Assembly (NCBI RefSeq): GCF_015207375.1 | Contig: NZ_JADEWY010000007.1 | Span: 1 to 64,000, forward strand | Length of the DNA stretch: 64,000 nucleotides | Source: Coleofasciculus sp. LEGE 07092 | Lineage (GTDB): Bacteria > Cyanobacteriota > Cyanobacteriia > Cyanobacteriales > Coleofasciculaceae | Direction: 5' to 3' | The notes under the pieces: model-generated | What the model was told of the DNA's origin: nothing | Seen by the model: the letters and a program-made list of their open reading frames with translations, nothing else | The model's database searches: none | Made by a program: the position numbers and the translations under genes | In this document: piece after piece, positions 9,267-18,006 of the stretch | How positions within the stretch are numbered: position 1 is the first letter of the stretch | Layout of the letters: each line of letters starts with the position of its first letter

Positions 9267-10796
9267 ATGGGACTACCTTGGTATCGAGTACATACAGTCG
9301 TTCTGAATGATCCAGGACGCCTGATAGCCGTGCATCTGATGCACACTGCCCTCGTAGCAGGTTGGGCTGGTTCTATGACCCTGTACGAACTGGCGACATT
9401 CGATCCCAGTGACCCAATTCTCAATCCCATATGGCGTCAGGGTATGTTTGTAATGCCCTTTATGGCACGTCTAGGGGTAACTGATTCTTGGGGTGGCTGG
9501 AGCATTACAGGGGAAACTGTAACAGATGTGGGATTGTGGTCATTTGAAGGTGTTGCCGCTACTCACATTATTCTTTCGGGTTTGTTATTCCTGGCTGCCT
9601 GCTGGCACTGGGTTTACTGGGATTTAGAACTGTTTAGAGACCCACGCACCGGCGAACCTGCCCTTGACTTGCCAAAAATGTTTGGCATTCACCTGTTTTT
9701 GTCCGGTCTTCTTTGCTTTGGCTTTGGTGCGTTTCACCTGACGGGGTTATTCGGTCCAGGAATGTGGGTGTCTGACGCCTACGGACTTACCGGTAGCGTT
9801 CAACCCGTAGCTCCTGCATGGGGTCCAGAAGGGTTTAACCCCTTTAACCCAGGTGGTATTGTGGCTCATCATATTGCTGCGGGTACGGTCGGTATTATTG
9901 CTGGCTTATTTCACTTAGCGGTTCGACCCCCAGAGCGGTTATTCAAAGCGCTGCGGATGGGGAATATAGAAACCGTACTCTCTAGCAGTATTGCTGCCGT
10001 ATTCTTTGCCGCGTTTGTGGTCGCTGGAACCATGTGGTACGGTTCGGCTGCTACACCCATTGAACTGTTTGGTCCGACTCGCTATCAGTGGGATGCGGGT
10101 TATTTCCAACAGGAAATTAACAAACGGGTGCAAACATCGATGGCAACGGGAGCGAGCCAAGAGGAAGCTTGGTCAGAAATTCCTGAAAAGCTGGCGTTCT
10201 ACGACTACATCGGTAACTCTCCTGCCAAAGGCGGTTTGTTCCGCACCGGTGCAATGGACAAAGGTGATGGTATCGCTCAGGCTTGGCTAGGTCATCCTGT
10301 GTTTACCGATAGCGAAGGTCGGGAGTTGTCCGTGCGTCGTATGCCCAACTTCTTTGAAAACTTCCCTGTTGTGTTGACTGATGCTAGCGGAGTGGTTCGC
10401 GCTGACATTCCTTTCCGTCGGGCTGAATCAAAATATAGCTTTGAGCAGACTGGGGTCACGGTTAAATTCTACGGTGGCGCTCTGGATGGTCAAACCTATG
10501 ATGATTCTACCCTGGTGAAAAAGTATGCTCGTAAAGCCCAACTGGGTGAGCCTTTTGAATTTGACCGCGAAACCCTGAACTCTGACGGTGTATTCCGTAC
10601 AAGTCCACGGGGTTGGTTTACGTTCGGTCATGCGGTGTTCGCCCTTTTATTCTTCTTCGGTCACATCTGGCACGGCTCTCGGACTCTTTTCCGAGATGTG
10701 TTTGCTGGTGTTGAGGCGGACTTGGAAGAGCAAGTTGAGTGGGGACTCTTCCAGAAGGTGGGCGACAAGACCACCCGACGGAAAGAGACTGTCTAG
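9267..10796 (+). CDS. psbB: Photosystem II CP47 core antenna protein
   Basis: 509 residues, the canonical CP47 length. It binds chlorophyll a and beta-carotene in the thylakoid membrane and passes excitation to the D1/D2 reaction centre. The N-terminus [18 protein letters not shown] is near-invariant. Six membrane helices carry paired histidines ([72 protein letters not shown]). The large lumenal loop between helices V and VI is intact. AGGAGGAG lies nine bases before the ATG. psbT follows after a terminator-like hairpin. Confidence 0.99.
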   Translation: MGLPWYRVHTVVLNDPGRLIAVHLMHTALVAGWAGSMTLYELATFDPSDPILNPIWRQGMFVMPFMARLGVTDSWGGWSITGETVTDVGLWSFEGVAATHIILSGLLFLAACWHWVYWDLELFRDPRTGEPALDLPKMFGIHLFLSGLLCFGFGAFHLTGLFGPGMWVSDAYGLTGSVQPVAPAWGPEGFNPFNPGGIVAHHIAAGTVGIIAGLFHLAVRPPERLFKALRMGNIETVLSSSIAAVFFAAFVVAGTMWYGSAATPIELFGPTRYQWDAGYFQQEINKRVQTSMATGASQEEAWSEIPEKLAFYDYIGNSPAKGGLFRTGAMDKGDGIAQAWLGHPVFTDSEGRELSVRRMPNFFENFPVVLTDASGVVRADIPFRRAESKYSFEQTGVTVKFYGGALDGQTYDDSTLVKKYARKAQLGEPFEFDRETLNSDGVFRTSPRGWFTFGHAVFALLFFFGHIWHGSRTLFRDVFAGVEADLEEQVEWGLFQKVGDKTTRRKETV

Positions 10797-10814
10797 AATA
10801 GCAATTGTGTAAAA

Positions 10815-10863
10815 GTCAAAAGGCAAAAGAAGAAAAATTTTTCCTCTTGCCTTTTGGCTTTTT
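10815..10863 (+). terminator. Hairpin with U-run after psbB
   Basis: GTCAAAAGGCAAAAGAAG pairs with the reverse complement inside CTCTTGCCTTTTGGC, closed by an A5/T5 loop region and followed by TTTTT. It begins 18 bases after the psbB stop. It probably ends most psbB transcripts, giving psbT partly independent expression. Confidence 0.6.
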
Positions 10864-10918
10864 ACTGTGCTTTGGCGAGGTAGACTGGTAGTTGAGCAGA
10901 TAATCAGGAAATATTGAC

Positions 10919-11014
10919 ATGGAAAGCGTTGCTTATATCTTTATTTTGATCTGTGCATTGGGTGTTCTCTTTTTTGCGATCGCTTTCAGAGAACCGCCTC
11001 GAATCGGAAAGTAG
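10919..11014 (+). CDS. psbT: Photosystem II reaction center protein T
   Basis: 31 residues: [18 protein letters not shown], then [14 protein letters not shown] single membrane helix spans about residues 3-23, with the conserved FREPPR stromal tail. PsbT sits at the monomer-monomer interface of photosystem II and helps stabilise the acceptor side. The psbB-psbT order is conserved in cyanobacteria and plastids, which supports this very short call. Confidence 0.96.
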   Translation: MESVAYIFILICALGVLFFAIAFREPPRIGK

Positions 11015-11298
11015 TTCACCGAAATGGGGCAGTTCCGGCGAAGCCCATCGGCTTCGCAAGCCTTGGCTAACCTGATATGCATTGAGAGGGATGCTCCTCA
11101 ACAAATTTATAGCTCTGGTTGAATGCTCTGAGCCGCCAAAGTCTATTCCAAGCCGAAACAGCAAGGACACTAGACGGACAAAAATCGGCTCAGATTTTCA
11201 CGTTAATTAACATATCAGGTAGTCAGAGCTTTCCCTTCGACTGGTTACAGCCTTTGATTCCACATAAAGTTGGAAGAAAGGACTTTATACTTACTACT
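11015..11298. other. psbT-nrdR intergenic region with GC-rich dyad
   Basis: GCGAAGCC and GGCTTCGC pair around a four-base loop near 11038-11057, just after psbT. There is no U-run, so its role as a terminator is uncertain. The rest is presumably the nrdR promoter. An open frame runs through it into nrdR, but that segment does not resemble any NrdR N-terminus. Confidence 0.4.
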
Positions 11299-11841
11299 AT
11301 GCTATGCCCTTACTGTCAGCACACCGACAGCCGCGTTTTAGAGTCCCGTTCAACAGAAGCAGGACAAAGCATTCGGCGGCGTCGAGAGTGTTTGCAATGC
11401 AAACATCGCTTCACCACTTACGAGCGCATTGAATTTGTGCCTGTCACCGTCATCAAACGGGATGGCAAGCGAGAATCCTTTGACTGCTCCAAATTATTGC
11501 GTGGAATTGTGCGTGCCTGCGAGAAAACTGGCATTCCTCAACAACGCCTTGAAGTCTTAGCTGATGAGATTGAAGCTGAGTTACAGCAACGGTTTAGGCG
11601 GGAAGTTAGTAGTAATGAAATTGGTGAGTTGGTACTGCGATACCTGCGCGATGAAAGTGAAGTGGCTTATGTGCGTTTTGCTTCTGTCTACCGCCAGTTT
11701 CAAGGTATCCGGGATTTTGTCGAAACCTTAGATCATCTTAAGAGTGATGCTGAGTTGATCGAAATGTCACAATCGTCGCAAACTGCCCCTGTTAAGTCAG
11801 GTGAACGAGAAAACTCAACATCTGTGATGACACCCTCGTAA
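11299..11841 (+). CDS. nrdR: Transcriptional repressor NrdR
   Basis: 180 residues from the ATG at 11299. NrdR represses ribonucleotide reductase genes in response to ATP/dATP. A zinc ribbon is formed by Cys3, Cys6, Cys31 and Cys34 ([23 protein letters not shown]). An ATP-cone domain follows from about residue 47 ([12 protein letters not shown]) to 138 ([17 protein letters not shown]). The tail beyond about 150 is a Ser/Thr-rich extension. I chose the internal start because the zinc ribbon must be N-terminal; the 60 upstream codons are non-coding. Confidence 0.95.
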   Translation: MLCPYCQHTDSRVLESRSTEAGQSIRRRRECLQCKHRFTTYERIEFVPVTVIKRDGKRESFDCSKLLRGIVRACEKTGIPQQRLEVLADEIEAELQQRFRREVSSNEIGELVLRYLRDESEVAYVRFASVYRQFQGIRDFVETLDHLKSDAELIEMSQSSQTAPVKSGERENSTSVMTPS

Positions 11842-12147
11842 AAGTTTGGACGGTTTCTAAGGTAGTTAGTTAGATCAGCTACCGAGACTATTCCCGCTGA
11901 AAGTCAGGCAGCACACCGAAAAACCAAAGGATTCCGATTAAGTTATAATTAACTGTCTGGACTTTATTAAATCTTTTAAAATAGGGTTTGGGACTAAGTA
12001 AACTCCCCCGCCCATGCTTAGTCATGGACGAGGTATTCAGTAGGTTAAAAAAGATGAATGTAGGTGTAGGTGGCACAATAACGACGTGCAAGTACATCGA
12101 CAGGAGGCAAAGTTATTAAGGAGATCGAACAAGGAAACGCAACGCAC
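11842..12147. other. rpsA leader/intergenic region
   Basis: 306 bases between nrdR and rpsA. GACTAAG at 11992 pairs with CTTAGTC at 12017, forming a hairpin around a C/G-rich loop. AAGGAGATC and AAGGAAACG lie 15-30 bases before the rpsA ATG. A structured leader could serve S1 autoregulation, as known for rpsA elsewhere, but nothing here proves it. Confidence 0.35.
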
Positions 12148-13149
12148 ATGGTCAGTCAGAAAACAAGCACGATAGATATTGGCTTCACTCACGACGATTT
12201 TGCCGCTCTTCTGGATAAGTATGATTATCACTTCAGTCCAGGAGATATCGTCGCTGGTACCGTATTCAGTCTGGAGCCAAGAGGTGCTCTGATTGACATT
12301 GGTGCTAAAACTGCCGCCTATATTCCGATTCAGGAGATGTCAATTAACCGAGTTGACGCTCCCGATGAAGTCTTACAGTCAAATGAGACGCGAGAATTTT
12401 TCATTCTGACGGACGAGAATGAAGATGGACAGCTTACTCTTTCCATTCGTCGCATTGAGTATATGCGAGCTTGGGAGCGGGTGCGGCAGCTACAAGCAGA
12501 AGACGCTACCGTGCGCTCTCTAGTCTTTGCTACCAACCGAGGTGGGGCGCTAGTACGCATTGAAGGATTGCGTGGCTTTATTCCTGGTTCTCATATCAGC
12601 ACTCGCAAACCGAAGGAAGATTTAGTAGGGGAAGAACTGCCCCTGAAATTCCTAGAGGTAGACGAAGACCGTAACCGTTTGGTACTCTCTCATCGCCGTG
12701 CTCTGGTTGAGCGCAAGATGAACCGCCTAGAAGTTGGTGAAGTGGTTATCGGCTCGGTACGCGGGATCAAACCCTATGGTGCCTTCATTGATATTGGTGG
12801 GGTCAGCGGATTGCTGCACATCTCTGAAATTTCCCACGATCACATCGATACGCCCCACAGCGTTTTCAATGTCAACGATGAACTGAAAGTGATGATCATT
12901 GACTTGGATGCCGAGCGAGGTCGGATTTCGCTGTCAACCAAGCAGTTAGAGCCAGAACCGGGCGACATGATCAACAACCGCGATCGGGTCTATGAAAAAG
13001 CGGAAGAGATGGCTCAGAAATATCGGGAGAAAATGCTGGCACAACAGCAAGGTATTAGTCCTGAATCTGAAACGCCTGAAGAACCAGAACAAGAACCAGA
13101 ACAAGAACCAGAACAAGAACCAGAAATCGCGTCCGCAACTGAGGAGTAA
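12148..13149 (+). CDS. rpsA: 30S ribosomal protein S1
   Basis: 333 residues, the short cyanobacterial/plastid S1 form with three S1 (OB-fold) RNA-binding domains instead of six. The domains begin near GDIVAGTVFSLEPRGALIDIG (about 32), at VRSLVFATNRGGALVRIEG (about 120) and at GEVVIGSVRGIKPYGAFIDIG (about 199). It helps 30S subunits bind mRNA leaders. The C-terminus is an acidic tail containing a tandem EPEQ repeat encoded by near-identical 12-base units (about 13081-13125). A strong terminator follows. Confidence 0.96.
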   Translation: MVSQKTSTIDIGFTHDDFAALLDKYDYHFSPGDIVAGTVFSLEPRGALIDIGAKTAAYIPIQEMSINRVDAPDEVLQSNETREFFILTDENEDGQLTLSIRRIEYMRAWERVRQLQAEDATVRSLVFATNRGGALVRIEGLRGFIPGSHISTRKPKEDLVGEELPLKFLEVDEDRNRLVLSHRRALVERKMNRLEVGEVVIGSVRGIKPYGAFIDIGGVSGLLHISEISHDHIDTPHSVFNVNDELKVMIIDLDAERGRISLSTKQLEPEPGDMINNRDRVYEKAEEMAQKYREKMLAQQQGISPESETPEEPEQEPEQEPEQEPEIASATEE

Positions 13150-13193
13150 TCCGTTCATTGATAGAGGGGAGTTATACACTCACCTCTTACAGA

Positions 13194-13218
13194 AAGAGGG
13201 ACTTACCCTCTTTTTTTT
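13194..13218 (+). terminator. Rho-independent terminator after rpsA
   Basis: A 7-base stem AAGAGGG/CCCTCTT with a five-base loop, followed by a run of six more T. It starts 45 bases after the rpsA stop and separates it from the CBS-domain gene. Confidence 0.85.
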
Positions 13219-13363
13219 ATGTTGGAGCTATCTGCCTAGAGAGTCGAAGATAAGCAATAATACCTAAATTGCGCTAGAATGGCGGTAAATTAGGGGAACT
13301 CACGACACAAGAGTGTTAGAGAACTGGAGAAACTTCCCCTAAGACAATCAAGGAATACCAAAA

Positions 13364-13996
13364 ATGTCGGGAGAAACAATCATGATGAAAGCTCAAGACA
13401 TCATGACCCAAGAAGTGGTTAGCATTCGCGGTTCGGCTACCATAGCTGAAGCGGTGGATCGGATGAATGATATGGGTCTGCGGGCTTTAATTGTAGATCG
13501 CCGTCACGACCAAGATGCTTACGGTATCATCACTGAGACAGATATCGTTTATAAAGTAACGGCTTATGGAAAAGACCCCAAAAAAGTGCGCGTCTACGAG
13601 ATTATGACCAAACCTTGCATTGTGGTCAATCCCGATCTGGGTGTGGAATACGTGGCTCGCTTGTTTGCTAATACGGGTATTCGCCGCGCCCCCGTGATCA
13701 AAGATACGCTGCTCGGCATTATTTCTGTCACTGATATCCTGACGAAAGGTGATTTCGTAGAACAACCGAAAAGTATTGTCCTTGAGGACGAAATTATCAA
13801 AGCTGTGGCAGAAGCCCGAGCTGTCTGTGCTGAAAAAGGTCCCACGTCCAAAGAATGTGCGGCTGCTTGGGATATTGTAGAGGAACTGCAAGCTGAGGCA
13901 GCTCATCAACGAGCCGAAAAGCCTGATCAAACGGCATTCGAGCAATATTGCGAAGAGTATCCAGAGGCGGCTGAATCCCGAATTTACGAAAGTTAA
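13364..13996 (+). CDS. Two-CBS-domain protein
   Basis: 210 residues. Two tandem CBS domains: AQDIMTQEVVSIRGSATIAE (about 10-65) and YEIMTKPCIVVNPDLGVEYV (about 77-130). Each ends with the GIITETDI / GIISVTDI beta-alpha motif. CBS pairs bind adenosine nucleotides and sense energy state. A helical, acidic C-terminal extension (about 140-210) contains CAEKGPTSKECAAAWD, similar to the short CP12-like motif of some cyanobacterial CBS proteins. That would suggest a redox or Calvin-cycle link. The start could instead be the ATG at 13382, which has its own GGAG. Confidence 0.85.
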   Translation: MSGETIMMKAQDIMTQEVVSIRGSATIAEAVDRMNDMGLRALIVDRRHDQDAYGIITETDIVYKVTAYGKDPKKVRVYEIMTKPCIVVNPDLGVEYVARLFANTGIRRAPVIKDTLLGIISVTDILTKGDFVEQPKSIVLEDEIIKAVAEARAVCAEKGPTSKECAAAWDIVEELQAEAAHQRAEKPDQTAFEQYCEEYPEAAESRIYES

Positions 13997-14120
13997 GCTC
14001 ACAGTTGAGTTGGAGCTTTTCCTTATGTATTAATAAAAGTTGCTGCCGTGAGATATACTCTACCTCAATTGCCTCTATCCTTGAAATTTATCCAAGCTAA
14101 ACGATAGTAAGGCGGCATCA

Positions 14121-14195
14121 ATGGATATTAATGAACTACTACAGCGATACGCATCGGGAAAACGCGATTATCATTATCAAGATTTTGTCGGCTAA
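14121..14195 (+). pseudogene. 5' fragment of a pentapeptide-repeat-protein-like gene, interrupted
   Basis: The frame reads MDINELLQRYASGKRDY and then runs into a stop within 25 codons. The opening MDxNELLxRYAxGxRDF is the usual start of cyanobacterial pentapeptide-repeat proteins. The match ends where the transposon-end sequence shared with 17015 begins (14163). I infer that an element inserted into this gene and that the rest has been lost. Confidence 0.45.
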
Positions 14196-14760
14196 TATTT
14201 GCACTGATGAAAAATCATGTGACACTCGAACATTGACCAGTAATTAAGCAATTGTGGGCAACTAACTGTGAGTGTCAACCGAAAAACTAACCGCGACCAC
14301 GCCAAAAAGACAAACAAGCGCTATCTCAACGTTTCTTGACATTTCCCGCTTCCTTATTTGAGAAGGTCTTTAAAGATTTATTGCCACATTTAAGAGCAGC
14401 TTGGTACACCAGGAAGGGTCGTCCAATACCTGAAAGTGTGCAATTTACTCTCTCAAGGTTTGAGAAGATTTGGATAGAGGCTTTTATCATTTCAGCTTTT
14501 GGCTGTTGCTGATTGAACAAAAAGTTGATTTTATTACTCGCTTAAAGAAGGGGGCTTCCCTTCATGGCTATTTTATGCTATCTTGGTTGACTTGGGTGAT
14601 GCTGTAGCGGACGAACTCTCTTTACCGTTTGAAGACATTTCTTTAGAGATGATTTATCGGGGTCTTTATCATTTTGGCTCTTCCGTACCTGTTATGCTAA
14701 ATTGCCTCAGACGATACCCAAAATTATTGCGTAGCAATGATTTTGGGTATTAGTTCGAGT
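14163..14760 (+). pseudogene. Decayed IS4-family transposase remnant (copy 1)
   Basis: Three frames together spell a collapsed transposase. Around 14325-14475 it reads FPASLFEKVFKDLLPHLRAAW, continuing RKGRPIPESVQF and SRFEKIWI. At about 14477 another frame reads GFYHFSFWLLLIEQKVDF, then TRLKKGA. At about 14565 it continues WLFYAILVDLGDAVADEL, then SLEMIYRGLYHF. These are ordered blocks of the DDE transposase, with the segments between them missing. The first 64 bases (14163-14226) are identical to 17015-17078, marking a shared element end. Not functional. Confidence 0.75.
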
Positions 14761-14910
14761 TAACTTAGGATGTTGAGGCATAAAATCCCGGTATAACTGG
14801 CTTTGGAGTCATTTTGACTAACCGTTTGGCATAGTAAGTCCGGAAGAACCAAAAATTCTTGATTGAACACTAAATTGTTAACCAATGTCTTATAAATTGG
14901 AGAATTAATT

Positions 14911-16170
14911 ATGCTTGGTAATTTCAGAGACAAATTTGGCAAACTGGGAACACAAATTGGTGATATGACATTCACCAATTTACTTAGAGTTCAGCTACAT
15001 GGGGTGCTAACCGGAAATCACTTTGATCAATACTACTTTGATGCAACAGCAGAGAATTATAGTAATTACAATGCTTATTCATTAGCACTAGCTAGTTTTT
15101 TAGCTTATTTGTTAAATAGTGAGCAGTCAGGAAAGCTCCAGCTAGACAAAAAAGCTATCGAAAAAGAAATAAAAAGAATAGACCAACAAAACTCACAACA
15201 AACCGAAGAAATCTATACCAAATTAGAGAATTGGTTGAAAAATTTTCCAGATAGCTACTTTATTACGGGCAACGAATTCGGGATAGCTGGAAAAAAGGGG
15301 CTGACTGTTCTTTGCTCAAATACTCAAGCTTTAATCCTCAAAAACGATGAAGTAATTATTGTCGCTTTTCGAGGGACTCACCAGGTAGCTGATTGCTTCA
15401 CCGATCTTCAATTGATCCACTCTAGGGAATTTGCTGGTGGATTCGGTGTACATAACGGATTTTATGAATCTATGATGTCCGTTTGGCCTGAGGTGTGGGA
15501 ACAGATTAAACCAGAAGCAAGGGGAGAAAGAACAGTCTGGTTTACAGGACATAGCTTAGGAGCAGCTCTAGCAAAACTGGCTACTGCTATGTGCCTCTTT
15601 GACGAAAAATACAATGGGAAGATTCCTAATGGTTTGTATACCTACGGGCAGCCCAAAGTTTGCGATCATAAATTTTGCACAGTATTTGACGAGAAGTTTA
15701 AACACCGAACATTCCGTTTTGTTAATAACAACGATATAGTGCCTTTTCTTCCCCTTGGCCCTTCAGATTTTGAGGTTAAGCTGCCCAATGTCTTCCATTC
15801 TATTCCCAAGTTCGACTATACACTACTCAATACTCTTTTCATCATTGACTACCACCACTCTGGACATTTCAAATTATTTGATGCTAATGGCGTTCTTCAA
15901 GATGAGAGCTTTGGGATTGTCGATAAGTGGTTAGACAGGGTGGCTGGACACCTCCTTAATTCATTTAAACTCGATCCAGCTTCTCTGAAGATCGTGCTTT
16001 CATTAAATCCTATTGAGATTGTGAAGAGTGTAATGTGGCGTGCAATAGAACGCCATGATGGCATATACGATCATTTTATAGCTCAATATGTTATCCATTT
16101 GAAAAAACATCTCGACAAGTGGGAAAAAGAACATCCATCAGCCGTTCCTAGTTCACCGAGGGAAAGATAG
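14911..16170 (+). CDS. Class 3 lipase family protein
   Basis: 419 residues. The alpha/beta-hydrolase nucleophile elbow GHSLGAALAKLA (Ser in GHSLG, about residue 213) is preceded by VIIVAFRGTHQVADCFTDLQ, the oxyanion-side FRGT motif of class 3 lipases. The likely catalytic Asp is in RFVNNNDIVPFLP and the His in the DYHHSGHF segment. No signal peptide is seen, so it is probably cytoplasmic or membrane-associated. GGAG precedes the ATG by ten bases. The gene is AT-rich compared with its neighbours and sits between two transposon remnants, which suggests acquisition. Confidence 0.85.
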   Translation: MLGNFRDKFGKLGTQIGDMTFTNLLRVQLHGVLTGNHFDQYYFDATAENYSNYNAYSLALASFLAYLLNSEQSGKLQLDKKAIEKEIKRIDQQNSQQTEEIYTKLENWLKNFPDSYFITGNEFGIAGKKGLTVLCSNTQALILKNDEVIIVAFRGTHQVADCFTDLQLIHSREFAGGFGVHNGFYESMMSVWPEVWEQIKPEARGERTVWFTGHSLGAALAKLATAMCLFDEKYNGKIPNGLYTYGQPKVCDHKFCTVFDEKFKHRTFRFVNNNDIVPFLPLGPSDFEVKLPNVFHSIPKFDYTLLNTLFIIDYHHSGHFKLFDANGVLQDESFGIVDKWLDRVAGHLLNSFKLDPASLKIVLSLNPIEIVKSVMWRAIERHDGIYDHFIAQYVIHLKKHLDKWEKEHPSAVPSSPRER

Positions 16171-16203
16171 TTCACCAAAAGGAGGTTAAACTAGCGAAGT
16201 CTT

Positions 16204-16221
16204 GGTGATGTTAACATCACC
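16204..16221. terminator. 18-base perfect palindrome downstream of the lipase
   Basis: GGTGATGTTAACATCACC is its own reverse complement, 34 bases after the lipase stop. There is no U-run, so it may be a weak terminator, a protein site or a chance dyad. Confidence 0.35.
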
Positions 16222-16287
16222 TGCACCGGGATGTATACTGTGGCGTAAGCGTCCTCGGGCGCAACACATGCAAGGAGAAGTGATACT

Positions 16288-16608
16288 ATGATGACATCAA
16301 CGACCGATTACATTGCAGGCTTCAAGACTGTGCGCCATTTCGGCGTCGTGGACGTCATGTCAGTGAACGCTGTCGGAGCCGCCGGCAACATCATGGGCGG
16401 CATCAAAGCCCTGACGGGCGGCAAGCTCGACGCCTACTACGAGCTTAACGATAGCACGCGCAAGGAGGCCTTTGATAAAATGTGCGATAGTGCTGGCAAA
16501 ATGGGTGCCAATGCGATCATTGGTGTGTGCATCCGAACACAAGGCTTCGAAGCGGGGGTTCTCGAAGTCCTCTGCTATGGCACTGCGGTGTTGGTCGAAC
16601 CGCTGTAA
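16288..16608 (+). CDS. YbjQ/UPF0145 family protein
   Basis: 106 residues matching the small YbjQ family (DUF74), sometimes called heavy-metal-binding, that forms a pentameric beta-rich ring of unknown role. Visible signatures are the N-terminal beta strand and the GGIKALTGGKLDAYYEL segment, then KMGANAIIGVCIRTQGFE, and the closing LCYGTAVLVEPL. AAGGAG lies 10-13 bases before tandem ATGs. Its codons are clearly GC-richer (GGC, GCC, CTC, CGC) than those of neighbouring genes. With the transposon scars on both sides, this points to horizontal gain. Confidence 0.8.
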   Translation: MMTSTTDYIAGFKTVRHFGVVDVMSVNAVGAAGNIMGGIKALTGGKLDAYYELNDSTRKEAFDKMCDSAGKMGANAIIGVCIRTQGFEAGVLEVLCYGTAVLVEPL

Positions 16609-17014
16609 CCGGCTCTAGTAGCCATCATGGGTCGTGCGTCAAAAGACTGTGGGTGCTGTGAAAATATAACCCCGAAGCGGCAATAGCGAGCGCCCCCGGT
16701 AGGCTATCGCCAACGCAGTTCGTGAGTCCGGCATATGGATATTAGCATCAGTAGCTGTTAAGCCTCATGCACACAGAAAGCTCTAAAAACACAGCATCTG
16801 ACATAATTTTTCTTAATGAATCATTGTCAACAAGCGGTAGTACAGTACCCTTTCTAATTCCCATCTAATTTCTCCTACATCATTGGTGACAAGTTAAGGT
16901 GGCGTAATTTTTGTCAATGAGTCAATGTGCTTAGTTTATTGCCTATAGAGAATGATAATCAAACGCTTAGAGTGGGGAGAAAGGCGAGCGCCGCTCGCCT
17001 TTCTCCCCCTTTAT
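16609..17014. other. Intergenic region with a 35-base palindrome
   Basis: 16974-17008 is a perfect inverted repeat of 17-base arms (GGGGAGAAAGGCGAGCG) around one base. It is bracketed by GAGAATGATAATC (16948-16960) and its near reverse complement GATTATCATTATC (17018-17030). The palindrome could be a terminator stem. The flanking halves resemble Fur-box halves but overlap the transposon end. No gene is evident. Confidence 0.55.
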
Positions 17015-17357
17015 CGCGATTATCATTATCAAGATTTTGTCGGCTAATATTTGCACTGATGAAAAATCATGTGACACTACCTGTGGCGACAAGTAATTGA
17101 GGTACTGGGAGCAGAAAGCTTATGGGTGTCAACCGAAAAACTAACCGAGACCATGCCAAAAAGACGACCAGACCGATGGTGGAAGAGGAAGTCATTGCTG
17201 GTGAACTGGAAGCCGTACTGACACCAGCCATCACCGCACAAGAAAACTACTATGGTTCTGGCACAAAAAGAACGCCAGTTATTACCTTACGTCTGATTGA
17301 AGTTCGTTCAGGAAAGATTTGGCATTCTTATTTAACCAGCGTGCTTGATCCAACTAT
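17015..17357 (+). pseudogene. Decayed IS4-family transposase remnant (copy 2)
   Basis: It starts with the same 64-base element end as copy 1. After a short diverged gap it repeats GTGTCAACCGAAAAACTAACCG with one or two later mismatches. Downstream, the frame at about 17275-17355 reads TPVITLRLIEVRSGKIWHSY, continuing LTSVLDPTI, the block just before the last catalytic region of IS4-type transposases. The match stops near 17357, at the edge of the next gene. The intervening segments and the 3' half are gone. Confidence 0.7.
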
Positions 17358-17977
17358 CTGCACCAGTAGTACCCTCTAGACAATTCCTTACCAAAGAAGT
17401 TTACCACAAACTACCTTGGCTGCCATTCCTTTTGCTGTGGCTGGGGTATTTTTTCTTTGGTCAGCTACTATCATTTCTCGAAGCTCCTTGGTGGGCTTGG
17501 CTAGTAGCTTGGGGGGGGTCTTTGATTTGGGTGCTGGATGACTCCCTGACTTGGTTTGTTCCCATAACTGGAGCGATCGCAGTCATGGGTTCCACAACAA
17601 TATCAGTTTTTTCTATTATTATCGCTGGAGCAGTAACGCTCCTACTGATGGGCGTGATGATTTTCCTCCTCGATTTTGGTGTTCGTAAGGCTCTGAAAGA
17701 TGGGCTTTGGGTTGGAGGGTTTGTGATGGCTGGGATGCTCATCGCCAACTGGCTGTTTGACGGCAGTAGCGCGTATAGTGGCGGTGGCATTGTCCTCACG
17801 GGTACATTTCCCCTCGCTTTAGCACTGTTGCTGGCAATTGTGACAACACTATTTGGGTCAATGGCTTGGATGGCAATGCGAGATGATGGGTTGGTAAAAA
17901 AGCAAATTATCCAAACTTTTGTGGGCGTAACTGGGCTAGGATTGTTTTGCGGTTGGATTGTAGAAATCCTGTTTTAA
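17345..17977 (+). CDS. Multi-pass membrane protein, N-terminus uncertain
   Basis: Up to 210 residues with about six hydrophobic segments (roughly 26-45, 48-62, 72-90, 90-112, 120-140 and 150-210). The only available start upstream is TTG at 17345, inside the transposase remnant. The first clearly own sequence is RQFLTKEVYHKLPWLPFLLL. The natural start codon and promoter were probably removed by the insertion event at about 17357. I recognise no family. It is followed 29 bases later by a SIMPL-domain gene, which suggests an old operon. Confidence 0.5.
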   Translation: MIQLSAPVVPSRQFLTKEVYHKLPWLPFLLLWLGYFFFGQLLSFLEAPWWAWLVAWGGSLIWVLDDSLTWFVPITGAIAVMGSTTISVFSIIIAGAVTLLLMGVMIFLLDFGVRKALKDGLWVGGFVMAGMLIANWLFDGSSAYSGGGIVLTGTFPLALALLLAIVTTLFGSMAWMAMRDDGLVKKQIIQTFVGVTGLGLFCGWIVEILF

Positions 17978-18006
17978 GCGCATCAGGTCTTAGGAGAGTC
18001 TTCGGC

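Noticed and set aside
11119-11298. 60-codon N-terminal extension of NrdR
   Set aside because: It would place the zinc ribbon internally; homologues start at MxCPxC and the upstream codons look non-coding.
13487-14002. 171-codon minus-strand frame
   Set aside because: Fully antisense to the CBS-domain gene, with no recognisable domain.
14326-14520. 64-codon minus-strand frame
   Set aside because: It is the antisense of the decayed transposase block.
16948-16960. A true Fur box upstream of the IS remnant
   Set aside because: Only one half matches well, and the other half is part of the conserved transposon end, so I do not annotate it as an operator.
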